Shown one piece after another: positions 6,713 through 13,806 of a stretch of DNA of 18,168 nt. The notes under the pieces are model-generated. The model did not search any database. It had not been told where the DNA came from and worked only from the letters and a program-made list of their open reading frames with translations. Each line of letters begins with the position of its first letter. Position 1 is the stretch's first letter. The position numbers and the translations under genes were made by a program. The DNA is taken from positions 1 through 18,168 of the forward strand of contig JADFGC010000021.1 of NCBI GenBank assembly GCA_022567895.1, written 5' to 3'. The DNA comes from DRGT01 sp022567895. Its GTDB lineage: Archaea; Thermoproteota; Nitrososphaeria; Nitrososphaerales; Nitrosopumilaceae.

Positions 6713-7267
6713 ATGTCAGAATCAATAACTTTTCCAGGAGATAGAATCGCTTCTATTGAAGAATATGAGGCTGGACAAAATGCCTTTGATGATGAAGGTG
6801 ATGTAAGAGCTACAGTTGTCGGTACAGCTGAAATTGATAAAAAAGAAAGAATTGTTAATGTAAAGCATCCAGATGGTTTATCAATTCCTAAAGTTGGTGA
6901 TATTATAATTGGCTCAGTAGCAGCTGTAATGGGCTCTATGATTGCAGTATCAATTGATTACATTAATGGAAAACCTACTATTTCTCATGTAGAATGTGTC
7001 TGTTCAACAAGAAATCTACGTAAACGAAATGTTGCCCTTGTAAAAGATATTGTTTGTCTTAAAATTATCAGTCATCTTAATGGAACAATACATGCAGCAA
7101 TCAAAGAACCAAAGCTTGGAGTTTTATTTACAAAATGTGTAAAATGTGGCAAGAAAGTTATTCAAATGCGTGATGCTGTTAAATGTACAGAATGTTCTTG
7201 GATTGATGATAGAGAGTTATCAAGTGACTTTGGCAACAGTGATTTTATAAAACTGAGTGCAAAATGA
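6713..7267 (+). CDS. csl4: Exosome complex RNA-binding subunit Csl4
   Basis: Csl4 is one of the S1-domain cap proteins of the archaeal exosome, which recruits substrates and the DnaG partner to the Rrp41-Rrp42 core for 3'-5' RNA decay and tailing. The 184 residues show the usual order: an N-terminal domain beginning FPGDRIASIEEYEAG, an S1-like OB fold in the middle (about 61-135, from VGDIIIGSVAAVM), and a C-terminal zinc ribbon with Cys142, Cys145, Cys158 and Cys161 (CVKC...CTEC). The open frame extends 25 codons upstream to an ATG overlapping the dph2 end, but that extension has no family similarity. The TATA box at 6684-6690 is correctly spaced for the ATG at 6713. The stop overlaps the pheA start as ATGA, so pheA is translationally coupled. 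Confidence 0.92.
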   Translation: MSESITFPGDRIASIEEYEAGQNAFDDEGDVRATVVGTAEIDKKERIVNVKHPDGLSIPKVGDIIIGSVAAVMGSMIAVSIDYINGKPTISHVECVCSTRNLRKRNVALVKDIVCLKIISHLNGTIHAAIKEPKLGVLFTKCVKCGKKVIQMRDAVKCTECSWIDDRELSSDFGNSDFIKLSAK

Positions 7268-8079
7268 CTAAAGTTTCGTTCCAAGGTGAACGAGGAGCAT
7301 ATAGTGAAGCTGCAGCGATTTCTTTCTTTGATGAAAATCTAGAAACAGTTCCTCTTCCAACATTTGCAGACGTTCTAGAGCATACGACTAGTGATAAGAC
7401 AGATTATTCTGTTTTACCGATAGAGAATTCTATTGAAGGAAGTGTTGGAGAATGCTATGATTTATTGTATTCAACATCACTAAATGCCATTGGGGAAATC
7501 TATCATAAAATAGAACATTGTCTTATTGGAACAGGCTCTTTGGAGCAGGTTGATACTGTTTATTCACATCCTCAAGCATTAGGCCAATGCAGAAAATTCA
7601 TTCAGCAACATAAAATCAAAACTGTTCCATCTTATGATACTGCAGGTAGTGTGAAAATTATCAAAGAGATGAAAAAGCAAAATGTTGCATGTATTGCAAG
7701 CAAAAATGCCTCTAAAATTAATCAAGTTTCAATAATTAAAGAAGGAATCGCAGATAATCCAAATAATTATACTAGATTCTTGGTTCTATCAAAAAAACAA
7801 GCTGAAGAGACACAAAAAGACAAGACTTCGATTATTTTTTCTATAAAACATGAACCAGGAACACTATTTCGAATAATGGAAAAATTTAACGAGTGTGGTG
7901 TAAATTTAACAAAGATTGAATCAAGACCAAAAAAGGATACATCTTGGGAGTATAACTTCTATGTTGATTTTGAAAGAAATGCAGATGATGCGAAAATTTC
8001 TGAGATGATAAACAAGATTAAAGAAAACACACTGTTTTTGAAAATCTTAGGATCTTATCCTGCAGCTGAATTAACTTAG
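7264..8079 (+). CDS. pheA: Prephenate dehydratase with ACT domain
   Basis: PheA converts prephenate to phenylpyruvate in phenylalanine synthesis. The 271-residue protein is the monofunctional form without chorismate mutase. The catalytic dehydratase domain runs from FQGERGAYSEAA (6-17) through LPIENSIEGSVG (51-62) and YSHPQALGQC (100-109) to the catalytic NYTRF motif (168-172). A C-terminal ACT domain follows, with KHEPGTLFRIM (195-205) and ESRP (219-222), the elements that in the family bind phenylalanine for feedback inhibition. It shares four bases with csl4 (ATGA). The 3' end overlaps by 3 nt the stop region of the convergent membrane-protein gene. Confidence 0.95.
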   Translation: MTKVSFQGERGAYSEAAAISFFDENLETVPLPTFADVLEHTTSDKTDYSVLPIENSIEGSVGECYDLLYSTSLNAIGEIYHKIEHCLIGTGSLEQVDTVYSHPQALGQCRKFIQQHKIKTVPSYDTAGSVKIIKEMKKQNVACIASKNASKINQVSIIKEGIADNPNNYTRFLVLSKKQAEETQKDKTSIIFSIKHEPGTLFRIMEKFNECGVNLTKIESRPKKDTSWEYNFYVDFERNADDAKISEMINKIKENTLFLKILGSYPAAELT

Positions 8080-8543
8080 AATCCTCTTGGTTTTCTAATA
8101 CTAAATCCCAAGCTTAATCCTATAATCACTAGACCTGTAATTATTACCATGATATCATATGTAATAAAAAGAGGATTTGTTGAGGTTTGAAATGTTGCCG
8201 TTATATGAATTTCTGAATTTCCGGTATTTTGAATATTGATTCTTGTTTCACCATCAGCTAAATGAACCCAATCAAATGTTACTTCTTTTTTGTGAGTTGT
8301 TAATGGAACCTGCAAACCATCTGCTGGGCTTTCTAATATTACATCAAAAGTATCACCTGTAATTTTCATTTTCTGAGGAGTGTGCTCAGGTGCAGAAATT
8401 CGATAAGTAGTGGCTTCTCCTAAACCAAATGTTTCATCTACCTCTATAGTTTGAATTCCAAAATGCAAAAAGAGTGAAGCTATACTAATTGCAATAATTG
8501 CAGAACCAACACCAATTCCAATTACAGTCCTTTTGCTAATCAC
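8076..8543 (-). CDS. Two-helix membrane protein with external domain, function unknown
   Basis: I do not recognise this 155-residue protein. It has a basic start followed by a transmembrane segment at about 7-28 and a polar domain of about 100 residues rich in Thr, Glu and beta-branched residues. A second hydrophobic segment follows at about 127-148, then a short basic tail (SIRKPRGF). The middle looks like one beta-sandwich domain (for example EVTFDWVHLADGETRINIQN), probably outside the cell with both ends inside; this topology is inferred. The start is GTG at 8541-8543, with a TATA-like box about 27 nt upstream. The stop overlaps the end of pheA on the other strand. It lies downstream of guaB but seems to have its own promoter. 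Confidence 0.75.
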   Translation of the reverse strand: MISKRTVIGIGVGSAIIAISIASLFLHFGIQTIEVDETFGLGEATTYRISAPEHTPQKMKITGDTFDVILESPADGLQVPLTTHKKEVTFDWVHLADGETRINIQNTGNSEIHITATFQTSTNPLFITYDIMVIITGLVIIGLSLGFSIRKPRGF

Positions 8544-8566
8544 ATCTCACAAGATTGGGATGATGC

Positions 8567-8576
8567 TTAAAAAATT
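8567..8576 (-). promoter_or_regulatory. TATA-like box for the 8076-8543 gene, overlapping the guaB terminator
   Basis: The minus strand reads AATTTTTTAA, centred about 27-28 nt upstream of the GTG at 8543. The same six-T run (8569-8574) starts 5 nt after the guaB stop and could serve as a guaB transcription terminator, so one short element may do both jobs. Confidence 0.45.
8569..8574 (-). terminator. Oligo-T terminator of guaB
   Basis: Six T residues on the minus strand, 5 nt after the guaB stop codon. Archaeal RNA polymerase terminates at short U-runs without needing a hairpin. No stem-loop is visible. Confidence 0.4.
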
Positions 8577-8578
8577 AA

Positions 8579-10012
8579 CTACATTAAAGAAACATCATGT
8601 GGTTGGCTTTCAGCAAAACCAGCCCTTGATATTTTGATAAATTCTGCATTTTCTTGCATTTGTGGAATTGTGTGAGCACCACAGTAACTAAGTCCAGAAC
8701 GAACGCCGCCAGTAAGTTGTTTTAGAATATCAGTTACACTTCCTTTGTAAGGAGTCATTGCTTCAACACCTTCTGCAACATAATCGTTAAGATCTTCTTC
8801 AAATGAAACATGTCCATTTTCCTTTGATTTTCTTCCAAGTGATGCAGCTAAAGAAGCCATTCCACGATATACTTTGAATCGATTTCCATTTTTTGTCAAA
8901 AGAGCTCCAGGCGATTCATCTGTTCCACCAAGCATACTTCCAATCATTACAGTTGAGGCTCCTGCAGCTAGTGCTTTAGTTGCATCTCCAGAAGTTCTTG
9001 TTCCTCCATCAGAAATTATTGGTACATTATTTTCTTTTCCTACTTTAGCGCAGTCCATTACTGCTGTAAGTTGAGGAACACCAGAACCAGTAACTACACG
9101 GGTAATACAAATGGATCCAGAGCCAACTCCTACTTTTACAGCATCAACACCAGCTTTTATCAAATCTTCAACTCCTTGTGCTGTCGCAACATTTCCAGCA
9201 ATTAACTCACAATCTGGAAATGCTTTTTTGATGTGACGAACTGTACTTACAGCGTTTTCACTGTGACCATGTGCAATATCTACAACAATTATATCTGCAT
9301 TTGCCTCCAAAAGAGATTCTGTTCTTTCCATAAAGTCTCCTTTAACGCCAACGGCTGCTCCTACAAGAGGCCTACCTTTTTTGTCCTTTGATGCGGCAGG
9401 AAAGTTTTCAATATTTGTAATATCTTTTGTTGTAATCAAGCCCTTTACATGATTTGAATCATCAATAAGAGGGAGTTTTTCAATTCTATGTTTGTGCAGA
9501 ATATCTTTTGCTTCTTCAAGAGAAATTCCTGGTTTTCCAGTAACAACATCTTTTGTCATTACATCTTTAACCAGTTTTGATGTATCTGATTCAAATTTTA
9601 GATCACGATTTGTCAAAATTCCAATAAGTTTTGATTCAGAATCAGTAACAAGTAAGCCAGAAACTCCTTGTTCATCAGCGTATTTTATTGCATCATTAAC
9701 AGTTTGGTCTGGACCAATTGAGTATGGATTTTCAATCATAACACTGCCGGCTCTTTTTACTTTGAGAACCTCTTTTACTTCCTCTTCAATTGTAAGAAAT
9801 CTATGAATAATTCCAATACCGCCTTCACGGGCCATGGTAACTGCCATGTTAGATTCTGTAACGGTATCCATGTTAGCGCTTAAGAAAGGAATGTTCAGAG
9901 AAATATTTCTAGAAAGTTTTGTGCTAAGATCGGTTTGAGCTCTACTTGTAATATCAGAATATTTGGGAACAAGGAGAACATCGTCAAAAGTTAGTCCTTC
10001 TTTGAATTCCAA
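8579..10012 (-). CDS. guaB: IMP dehydrogenase with two CBS domains
   Basis: GuaB oxidises IMP to XMP with NAD, the committed step of GMP synthesis; guaA for the next step lies nearby on the other strand. The 477 residues hold a split TIM barrel starting LTFDDVLLVP and a CBS pair at about 92-202. The catalytic loop GSGSICITR has Cys302 as the nucleophile, and the IMP phosphate-binding segments include SDGGTRTSGD and GSMLGGTDESPG. YRGMASL and EGVEAMTPYKGSV follow, and the C-terminus is the usual ESQPHDV. The Arg-Tyr pair normally found in the mobile flap (as in SDRYF) is absent: the segment reads GRKSKENGHVSF. The start is TTG at 10010-10012; an in-frame stop lies four codons upstream, so no other common start exists. 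AGGG lies just upstream. Confidence 0.93.
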   Translation of the reverse strand: MEFKEGLTFDDVLLVPKYSDITSRAQTDLSTKLSRNISLNIPFLSANMDTVTESNMAVTMAREGGIGIIHRFLTIEEEVKEVLKVKRAGSVMIENPYSIGPDQTVNDAIKYADEQGVSGLLVTDSESKLIGILTNRDLKFESDTSKLVKDVMTKDVVTGKPGISLEEAKDILHKHRIEKLPLIDDSNHVKGLITTKDITNIENFPAASKDKKGRPLVGAAVGVKGDFMERTESLLEANADIIVVDIAHGHSENAVSTVRHIKKAFPDCELIAGNVATAQGVEDLIKAGVDAVKVGVGSGSICITRVVTGSGVPQLTAVMDCAKVGKENNVPIISDGGTRTSGDATKALAAGASTVMIGSMLGGTDESPGALLTKNGNRFKVYRGMASLAASLGRKSKENGHVSFEEDLNDYVAEGVEAMTPYKGSVTDILKQLTGGVRSGLSYCGAHTIPQMQENAEFIKISRAGFAESQPHDVSLM

Positions 10013-10040
10013 TGAAACCCTTTACAAAAGAATTATGATA

Positions 10041-10049
10041 CATTATAAG
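10041..10049 (-). promoter_or_regulatory. TATA box for guaB, inside the folP stop region
   Basis: The minus strand reads CTTATAATG, overlapping the last codons and TAA of folP. Its centre is about 33 nt before the guaB TTG, predicting a leader of about 7 nt. A weaker AT-rich box at 10032-10040 would give a leaderless start. guaB can thus be expressed independently of folP, only 30 nt away. Confidence 0.5.
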
Positions 10050-10909
10050 CTTTTGTCTAGACGTGAGAGCTTCTTTGCAATGGAGACTATGCTATGTGTT
10101 TCCCTAACATTGTGCGTGCGTATGATATCTGCTCCATTAATTACTGCTAAAACTTCTGCGGCAAGTGATCCAGGCAATCGATCGGATGGATTTTTTTTAT
10201 TCATGATTTTTCCAAGAAATGATTTGTTTGAAACTGAAACAAGTAATGGTTGATTTTGTTTAATTGATTTTAGATTTGCTAATATGGAAAGATCTCTTTG
10301 TAACCAATGAGAATTAATTTTTGTAAAAAATGGTCCTTTTCCTATTTTTCTAAAAAAACCAATTGCAGGATCAAGTACAATTTTTTTTGATGAAATTCCT
10401 GATGATTTAGCAAGCTTTAAACTTTGTTTTAGAAGTTCTTTTGTTTTCTTAACTTGATTTCCTGTAACAAGATTTTTGCTAAATGCACATAAGATTAGAT
10501 CTGGTTCGTAAATTCTAACAACATCTATCATTTGTCTGTCATATTTTAGGCCAGAAATATCGTTGATTATTTCAGAACCCAATTCCAAGGCCTGTACTGC
10601 AACACTTGCTCTACATGTATCGACAGAAATTGGTAGGTTAGTTTTGTTTTGTATAATTTTTATAGCATCCATGATTCTTTTTGCTTCAATCTTTTCTGAA
10701 ATAATTGTAGAAAGATATGGTGCAGTTGACATTCCTCCAACATCAATAAAGTCAGCACCTTGATCTTCCATCTTTTTAACAGTTTCAGTGATTTCATTTC
10801 TCTTTGTTTTTATCGATTTTTTGTAAAATGATTCAGGGCTAACATTAAGAATTCCCATAATTCGTACTGGATTTGAACCTCCAATGGCTATGGATGCGAG
10901 TTTATTCAC
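10043..10909 (-). CDS. folP: Dihydropteroate synthase-like protein
   Basis: DHPS-family TIM barrel, 288 residues from the GTG start. In the family it joins 6-hydroxymethyl-dihydropterin diphosphate to p-aminobenzoate in folate-type cofactor synthesis. Recognisable blocks are MGILNVSPESFY near residue 18, DFIDVGGMSTAP, ISVDTCRASVA, EIINDISGL, VLDPAIGFF, VSVSNKSFLG and RTHNV. Several positions differ from typical bacterial DHPS (DVGGESTRP, DPGIGFGK, SRKSF, RVHDV), so the exact substrates are uncertain. The divergent neighbour is an MptE-like pyrophosphokinase that would make the pterin diphosphate substrate, which supports a pterin role. The frame stays open 26 codons upstream to 10987, but that extension overlaps the divergent gene and lacks family similarity. 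NKLASIAIGGSNPVRIMG is a natural DHPS beginning, so I use the GTG at 10907-10909. Confidence 0.85.
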   Translation of the reverse strand: MNKLASIAIGGSNPVRIMGILNVSPESFYKKSIKTKRNEITETVKKMEDQGADFIDVGGMSTAPYLSTIISEKIEAKRIMDAIKIIQNKTNLPISVDTCRASVAVQALELGSEIINDISGLKYDRQMIDVVRIYEPDLILCAFSKNLVTGNQVKKTKELLKQSLKLAKSSGISSKKIVLDPAIGFFRKIGKGPFFTKINSHWLQRDLSILANLKSIKQNQPLLVSVSNKSFLGKIMNKKNPSDRLPGSLAAEVLAVINGADIIRTHNVRETHSIVSIAKKLSRLDKSL

Positions 10910-10943
10910 AGGATTTATGATAAGGAATTGTAATTTGAGTGAT
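10910..10943. promoter_or_regulatory. 34-nt divergent promoter between folP and mptE
   Basis: With the preferred starts only 34 nt separate the two divergent genes. On the plus strand TTTATGATAA (10914-10923) is centred 26 nt before the mptE ATG at 10944. On the minus strand a weaker AT-rich box (about 10929-10937, CAAATTACA) is about 25 nt before the folP GTG. The two promoters overlap, so initiation in one direction may hinder the other. This is inferred from spacing. Confidence 0.5.
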
Positions 10944-11684
10944 ATGACAATTGCTGGATGGGAAAAGAAGTATTCTGAAATTATCAAAGAGTTTGGTTAT
11001 GACAAAGAACAAGATTACGAATCAGCAATTTTACTCAATTTAATATTGAAAAATCCTATTCCATTAAAAAAATTAAGACAAATCATCTCAAAAAAATCAG
11101 TTTTTGTGATTGGTGCAGGACCGTCTCTTTCATCATCAATACAACATTTGAAAAAATTTCCTAAAATTCCAAAAATTGTAGCAGATAGTGCTGCAAAACC
11201 ATTACTTGAAAATAATATAAAATTCGATATTTTAGTAACTGACCTTGACGGCGATGAAAAATCATTAAAAAAAATTGGAAAATCGAATTCAATTTTTGTC
11301 ACACATGCACATGGTGATAATATTGCAAAATTACAAATTATAGAAAATTTCAAAAATTGTTTAGGAACAACTCAAACAAAGTCATTTGGGAAGATTCAAA
11401 ATTTTGGAGGATTTACTGATGGAGATAGATGTGTATTTATTGCAGATTATTTTGGTGCAAAAAATATTATTTTGATTGGTATGGATTTCGGAAAAATAAT
11501 TGGAAAATATTCAAAAACAAAAAAATCTGAAAGAAAAATCAAATTAAAAAAACTTTATCGCGGAAAAAAACTTCTGGAATGGCTTGCAACAAAAAGAAAA
11601 AAGGGACTATATACAACCTCAAAATCCATCAAGGGTTTTAAAAAAATCTGCTTCAAGGATTTAGAAATTCTACTTGATTCCTAG
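10944..11684 (+). CDS. mptE: MptE-like 6-hydroxymethyl-7,8-dihydropterin pyrophosphokinase (DUF115)
   Basis: Archaeal MptE transfers diphosphate from ATP to 6-hydroxymethyl-7,8-dihydropterin, replacing bacterial FolK. With the ATG at 10944 the protein has 246 residues, close to the family size. Motifs characteristic of this DUF115 family are VFVIGAGPSL (about 53-62), DILVTDLDGD (95-104), VTHAHGDN (119-126), GGFTDGDRCVF (155-165) and LIGMDFGKIIGKYS (177-190). The C-terminal part is very Lys-rich. An ATG at 10884 also opens this frame, but it lies inside folP; the TATA-like box at 10914-10923 fits the 10944 start. Pairing with the divergent folP fits consecutive pathway steps. Confidence 0.87.
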   Translation: MTIAGWEKKYSEIIKEFGYDKEQDYESAILLNLILKNPIPLKKLRQIISKKSVFVIGAGPSLSSSIQHLKKFPKIPKIVADSAAKPLLENNIKFDILVTDLDGDEKSLKKIGKSNSIFVTHAHGDNIAKLQIIENFKNCLGTTQTKSFGKIQNFGGFTDGDRCVFIADYFGAKNIILIGMDFGKIIGKYSKTKKSERKIKLKKLYRGKKLLEWLATKRKKGLYTTSKSIKGFKKICFKDLEILLDS

Positions 11685-11690
11685 AATGCG

Positions 11691-11698
11691 TTTTAATA
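11691..11698 (+). promoter_or_regulatory. TATA-like box for the 11721-guaA transcript
   Basis: TTTTAATA lies in the 36-nt gap after mptE, centred about 26 nt before the ATG at 11721, again predicting a leaderless message. It would drive the coiled-coil gene and guaA together. Confidence 0.55.
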
Positions 11699-11720
11699 CC
11701 TAATATACCTGAGAAAAAGT

Positions 11721-12263
11721 ATGAAGTTTTCTGATGAGCAGATTCGTGATATTCTAAAACTAAAAGATCACATTATAGATAAAATTGAAAAACATAAAGA
11801 AGAAATAGATATGCTTGAAAAAAATCTCAATATATTAAATTCAACCCTAAAAGAATCAAGTTTTACAAAGGCTTCAGCACTTTCTTCTAACAAAACAAAA
11901 ACTAGTTCAGCTACTTCTATTCCAATTACTAATGGATCAGGAGGCGAAGTTATCGCAAATGCCTATGTTACTCCAGATCAGGTTTCAATTGTATTAAATG
12001 AAGAAGTTGAAATAGAAGCTGATACTCCACCGTTAAAATCATTTTTCATAGATAGAATCATTGCAGAAATGAAAAGAAAAGACTCTTCAGAAGTTCAACG
12101 TGGAAAAATTCAGCCTGAATCAGCAATTGATTTTATCATAAACAAAAACGGTTCTCAAATACGAGAAATTATTGTAAAAAACTACCGTCAAAAAGAACGA
12201 GTAAATGAAATCATTAACACTGTAGCATGGTCTCTTACGAGAATGTTAGAAAATACAAAGTGA
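11721..12263 (+). CDS. Coiled-coil protein of unknown function, upstream of guaA
   Basis: I do not recognise a named family. The 180-residue soluble protein has three visible parts. First comes a charged N-terminal helix at about 5-45 with heptad-like spacing (IRDILKLKDHIIDKIEKHKEEIDMLE is all in one helix), likely a coiled coil. Second is a Ser/Thr/Lys-rich linker at about 46-72, probably disordered. Third is a C-terminal domain at about 76-178, with mixed strands (VSIVLNEEVEIEAD) and then helices ending NTVAWSLTRMLENTK. There is no signal peptide and no membrane segment. The stop is 4 nt before the guaA ATG, so the two are probably one operon, though nothing in the sequence shows a purine role. 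The start has a correctly spaced TATA-like box. Confidence 0.8.
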   Translation: MKFSDEQIRDILKLKDHIIDKIEKHKEEIDMLEKNLNILNSTLKESSFTKASALSSNKTKTSSATSIPITNGSGGEVIANAYVTPDQVSIVLNEEVEIEADTPPLKSFFIDRIIAEMKRKDSSEVQRGKIQPESAIDFIINKNGSQIREIIVKNYRQKERVNEIINTVAWSLTRMLENTK

Positions 12264-12267
12264 TTTT

Positions 12268-13791
12268 ATGGATAAAATAGTGGTTTTGGACTTTGGCTCT
12301 CAATATAGCCACCTAATATGCAGAAGAATTCGTGATTTTTCAGTATACGCTGAGTTGGTACCATTTGATATTTCAATGGAAGAATTGAAAAAACACAATC
12401 CAAAAGGAATAATCTTTTCTGGTGGACCTTCAAGTGTTTACAATTCAGATGCTCCAATTCCTGAGAAAGAAGTGTTTAAGATGAATTTACCAATTCTTGG
12501 AATTTGTTATGGCCATCAATTAATTGTGAATAATTTTGGCGGGAAAGTAAAGCAAGCAAACAAAGAATATGGATCTTCTGTACTTTCAATCGATAATGAT
12601 AAAGATTTGCTAAGTGGCGTTGGAGAATCAGTGAGAGCTTGGATGAGTCATGGTGATGAAGCAGAGATTGTTCCACCAGATTTTGAAATTATAGCTCATA
12701 CAGAAAGTGCAAAAGCAGCTGCAATTGCATCAAAAGATAGAACAGTTTTTGGAATTCAGTTCCATCCTGAAGTAGTGCATACAGAACAAGGTCCAGAAAT
12801 TCTCAAAAATTTTGTTCTCAAAATTTGTAAAGCAAAACAAGATTGGTCAATGGAAACTTTTATTGAGAGTACAGTTGAAAGCCTTTCAAAAATTGAAGGA
12901 AATGTTTTGTGTGGAGTAAGTGGGGGGATTGACTCTACAGTTGCAGCTTTGTTGCTCCACAAGGCAATAGGGGATAGACTAAGGTGTGTTTTTGTAGATA
13001 ATGGTCTTTTACGAAAAAATGAAGAAGCCGAAATTGAAGAGATGTTCAAAACTAATTTCAAAGTAAATTTTACTCCAATCTATGCAGCTGAGAGTTTCTT
13101 AGAAAAACTCAAAGGAATAACTGATCCTGAACAAAAAAGAAAGATTGTTGGAGAGGAGTTTATTCGAATCTTTACAGAGTTTGCTGAAAAAAATGGCCCA
13201 TTCAAATGGCTAGCTCAAGGAACATTATATCCAGATGTAATTGAAAGTGGGGTTTCAAAGGGGCCAGCTGCTGTTATAAAATCTCACCACAATGTTGGTG
13301 GTCTTCCTGATTGGCTCAATCTTGAGATTCTAGAGCCATTAAGAGAACTCTACAAAGATGAGGTAAGAAAGGTTGGAAAGATTCTTGGTATTTCAGATAA
13401 GTTAATCATGCGTCATCCTTTCCCAGGACCCGGATTAGCAGTAAGAATCATTGGTGAAGTTACACCAAAAAAACTAGAGATTGCAAAGGTTGCAAGTAAA
13501 ATTGTTGAAGAGGAATTAGTTGAAGCAGATCTTTATGACAAAGTTTGGCAAGCATACGCAGCTGTTGGAGATGACAAAGCAGTTGGAGTAGTTGGTGATG
13601 AAAGAAAATACGGAAATATTGTAATGGTAAGAGTTGTTGATTCAATAGATGCAATGACAGCTGATTGGACAAGACTTCCAGATGGATTACTTGAAAAAAT
13701 TAGTAATAGAATTACAAATGAAATTGAAGATGTAACATGGGTTACCTATGCAATTTCAAGTAAACCACCATCTACAATTGAACCAGAATAG
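12268..13791 (+). CDS. guaA: GMP synthase (glutamine-hydrolysing), single-chain
   Basis: GuaA aminates XMP to GMP using ATP and the amide nitrogen of glutamine, the step after guaB. All 507 residues are in one chain: an N-terminal class I glutamine amidotransferase with Cys80 in GICYGHQ, and His166 and Glu168 in QFHPEV. An ATP pyrophosphatase domain follows with the PP-loop GVSGGIDST (216-224), and then the dimerisation domain ending in the family signature SKPPSTIEPE. HPFPGPGLAVR is also diagnostic. The fused form is the usual bacterial arrangement; many euryarchaea instead carry two separate subunits. It starts 4 nt after the upstream coiled-coil gene. The 3' end faces the ROK kinase gene with 15 nt between the stops. 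Confidence 0.97.
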   Translation: MDKIVVLDFGSQYSHLICRRIRDFSVYAELVPFDISMEELKKHNPKGIIFSGGPSSVYNSDAPIPEKEVFKMNLPILGICYGHQLIVNNFGGKVKQANKEYGSSVLSIDNDKDLLSGVGESVRAWMSHGDEAEIVPPDFEIIAHTESAKAAAIASKDRTVFGIQFHPEVVHTEQGPEILKNFVLKICKAKQDWSMETFIESTVESLSKIEGNVLCGVSGGIDSTVAALLLHKAIGDRLRCVFVDNGLLRKNEEAEIEEMFKTNFKVNFTPIYAAESFLEKLKGITDPEQKRKIVGEEFIRIFTEFAEKNGPFKWLAQGTLYPDVIESGVSKGPAAVIKSHHNVGGLPDWLNLEILEPLRELYKDEVRKVGKILGISDKLIMRHPFPGPGLAVRIIGEVTPKKLEIAKVASKIVEEELVEADLYDKVWQAYAAVGDDKAVGVVGDERKYGNIVMVRVVDSIDAMTADWTRLPDGLLEKISNRITNEIEDVTWVTYAISSKPPSTIEPE

Positions 13792-13798
13792 ATTCATT

Positions 13799-13804
13799 AA
13801 AAAA
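13799..13804 (-). terminator. Oligo-T terminator of the ROK kinase gene
   Basis: Six T residues on the minus strand, 2 nt after the kinase stop, in the 15-nt gap between two convergent stops. A U-run without a hairpin fits archaeal termination. Confidence 0.4.
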
Positions 13805-13806
13805 TA

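Noticed and set aside
9492..9806. 104-codon plus-strand frame inside guaB
   Set aside because: Antisense of the conserved CBS region, with a Ser/Phe-rich low-information translation.
10910..10987. Upstream extension of folP across the divergent mptE start
   Set aside because: The residues do not resemble DHPS and the region carries the divergent promoter elements.
11015..11353. 112-codon minus-strand frame inside mptE
   Set aside because: Antisense of the conserved GAGPSL to HAHGDN region; no independent promoter or family similarity.
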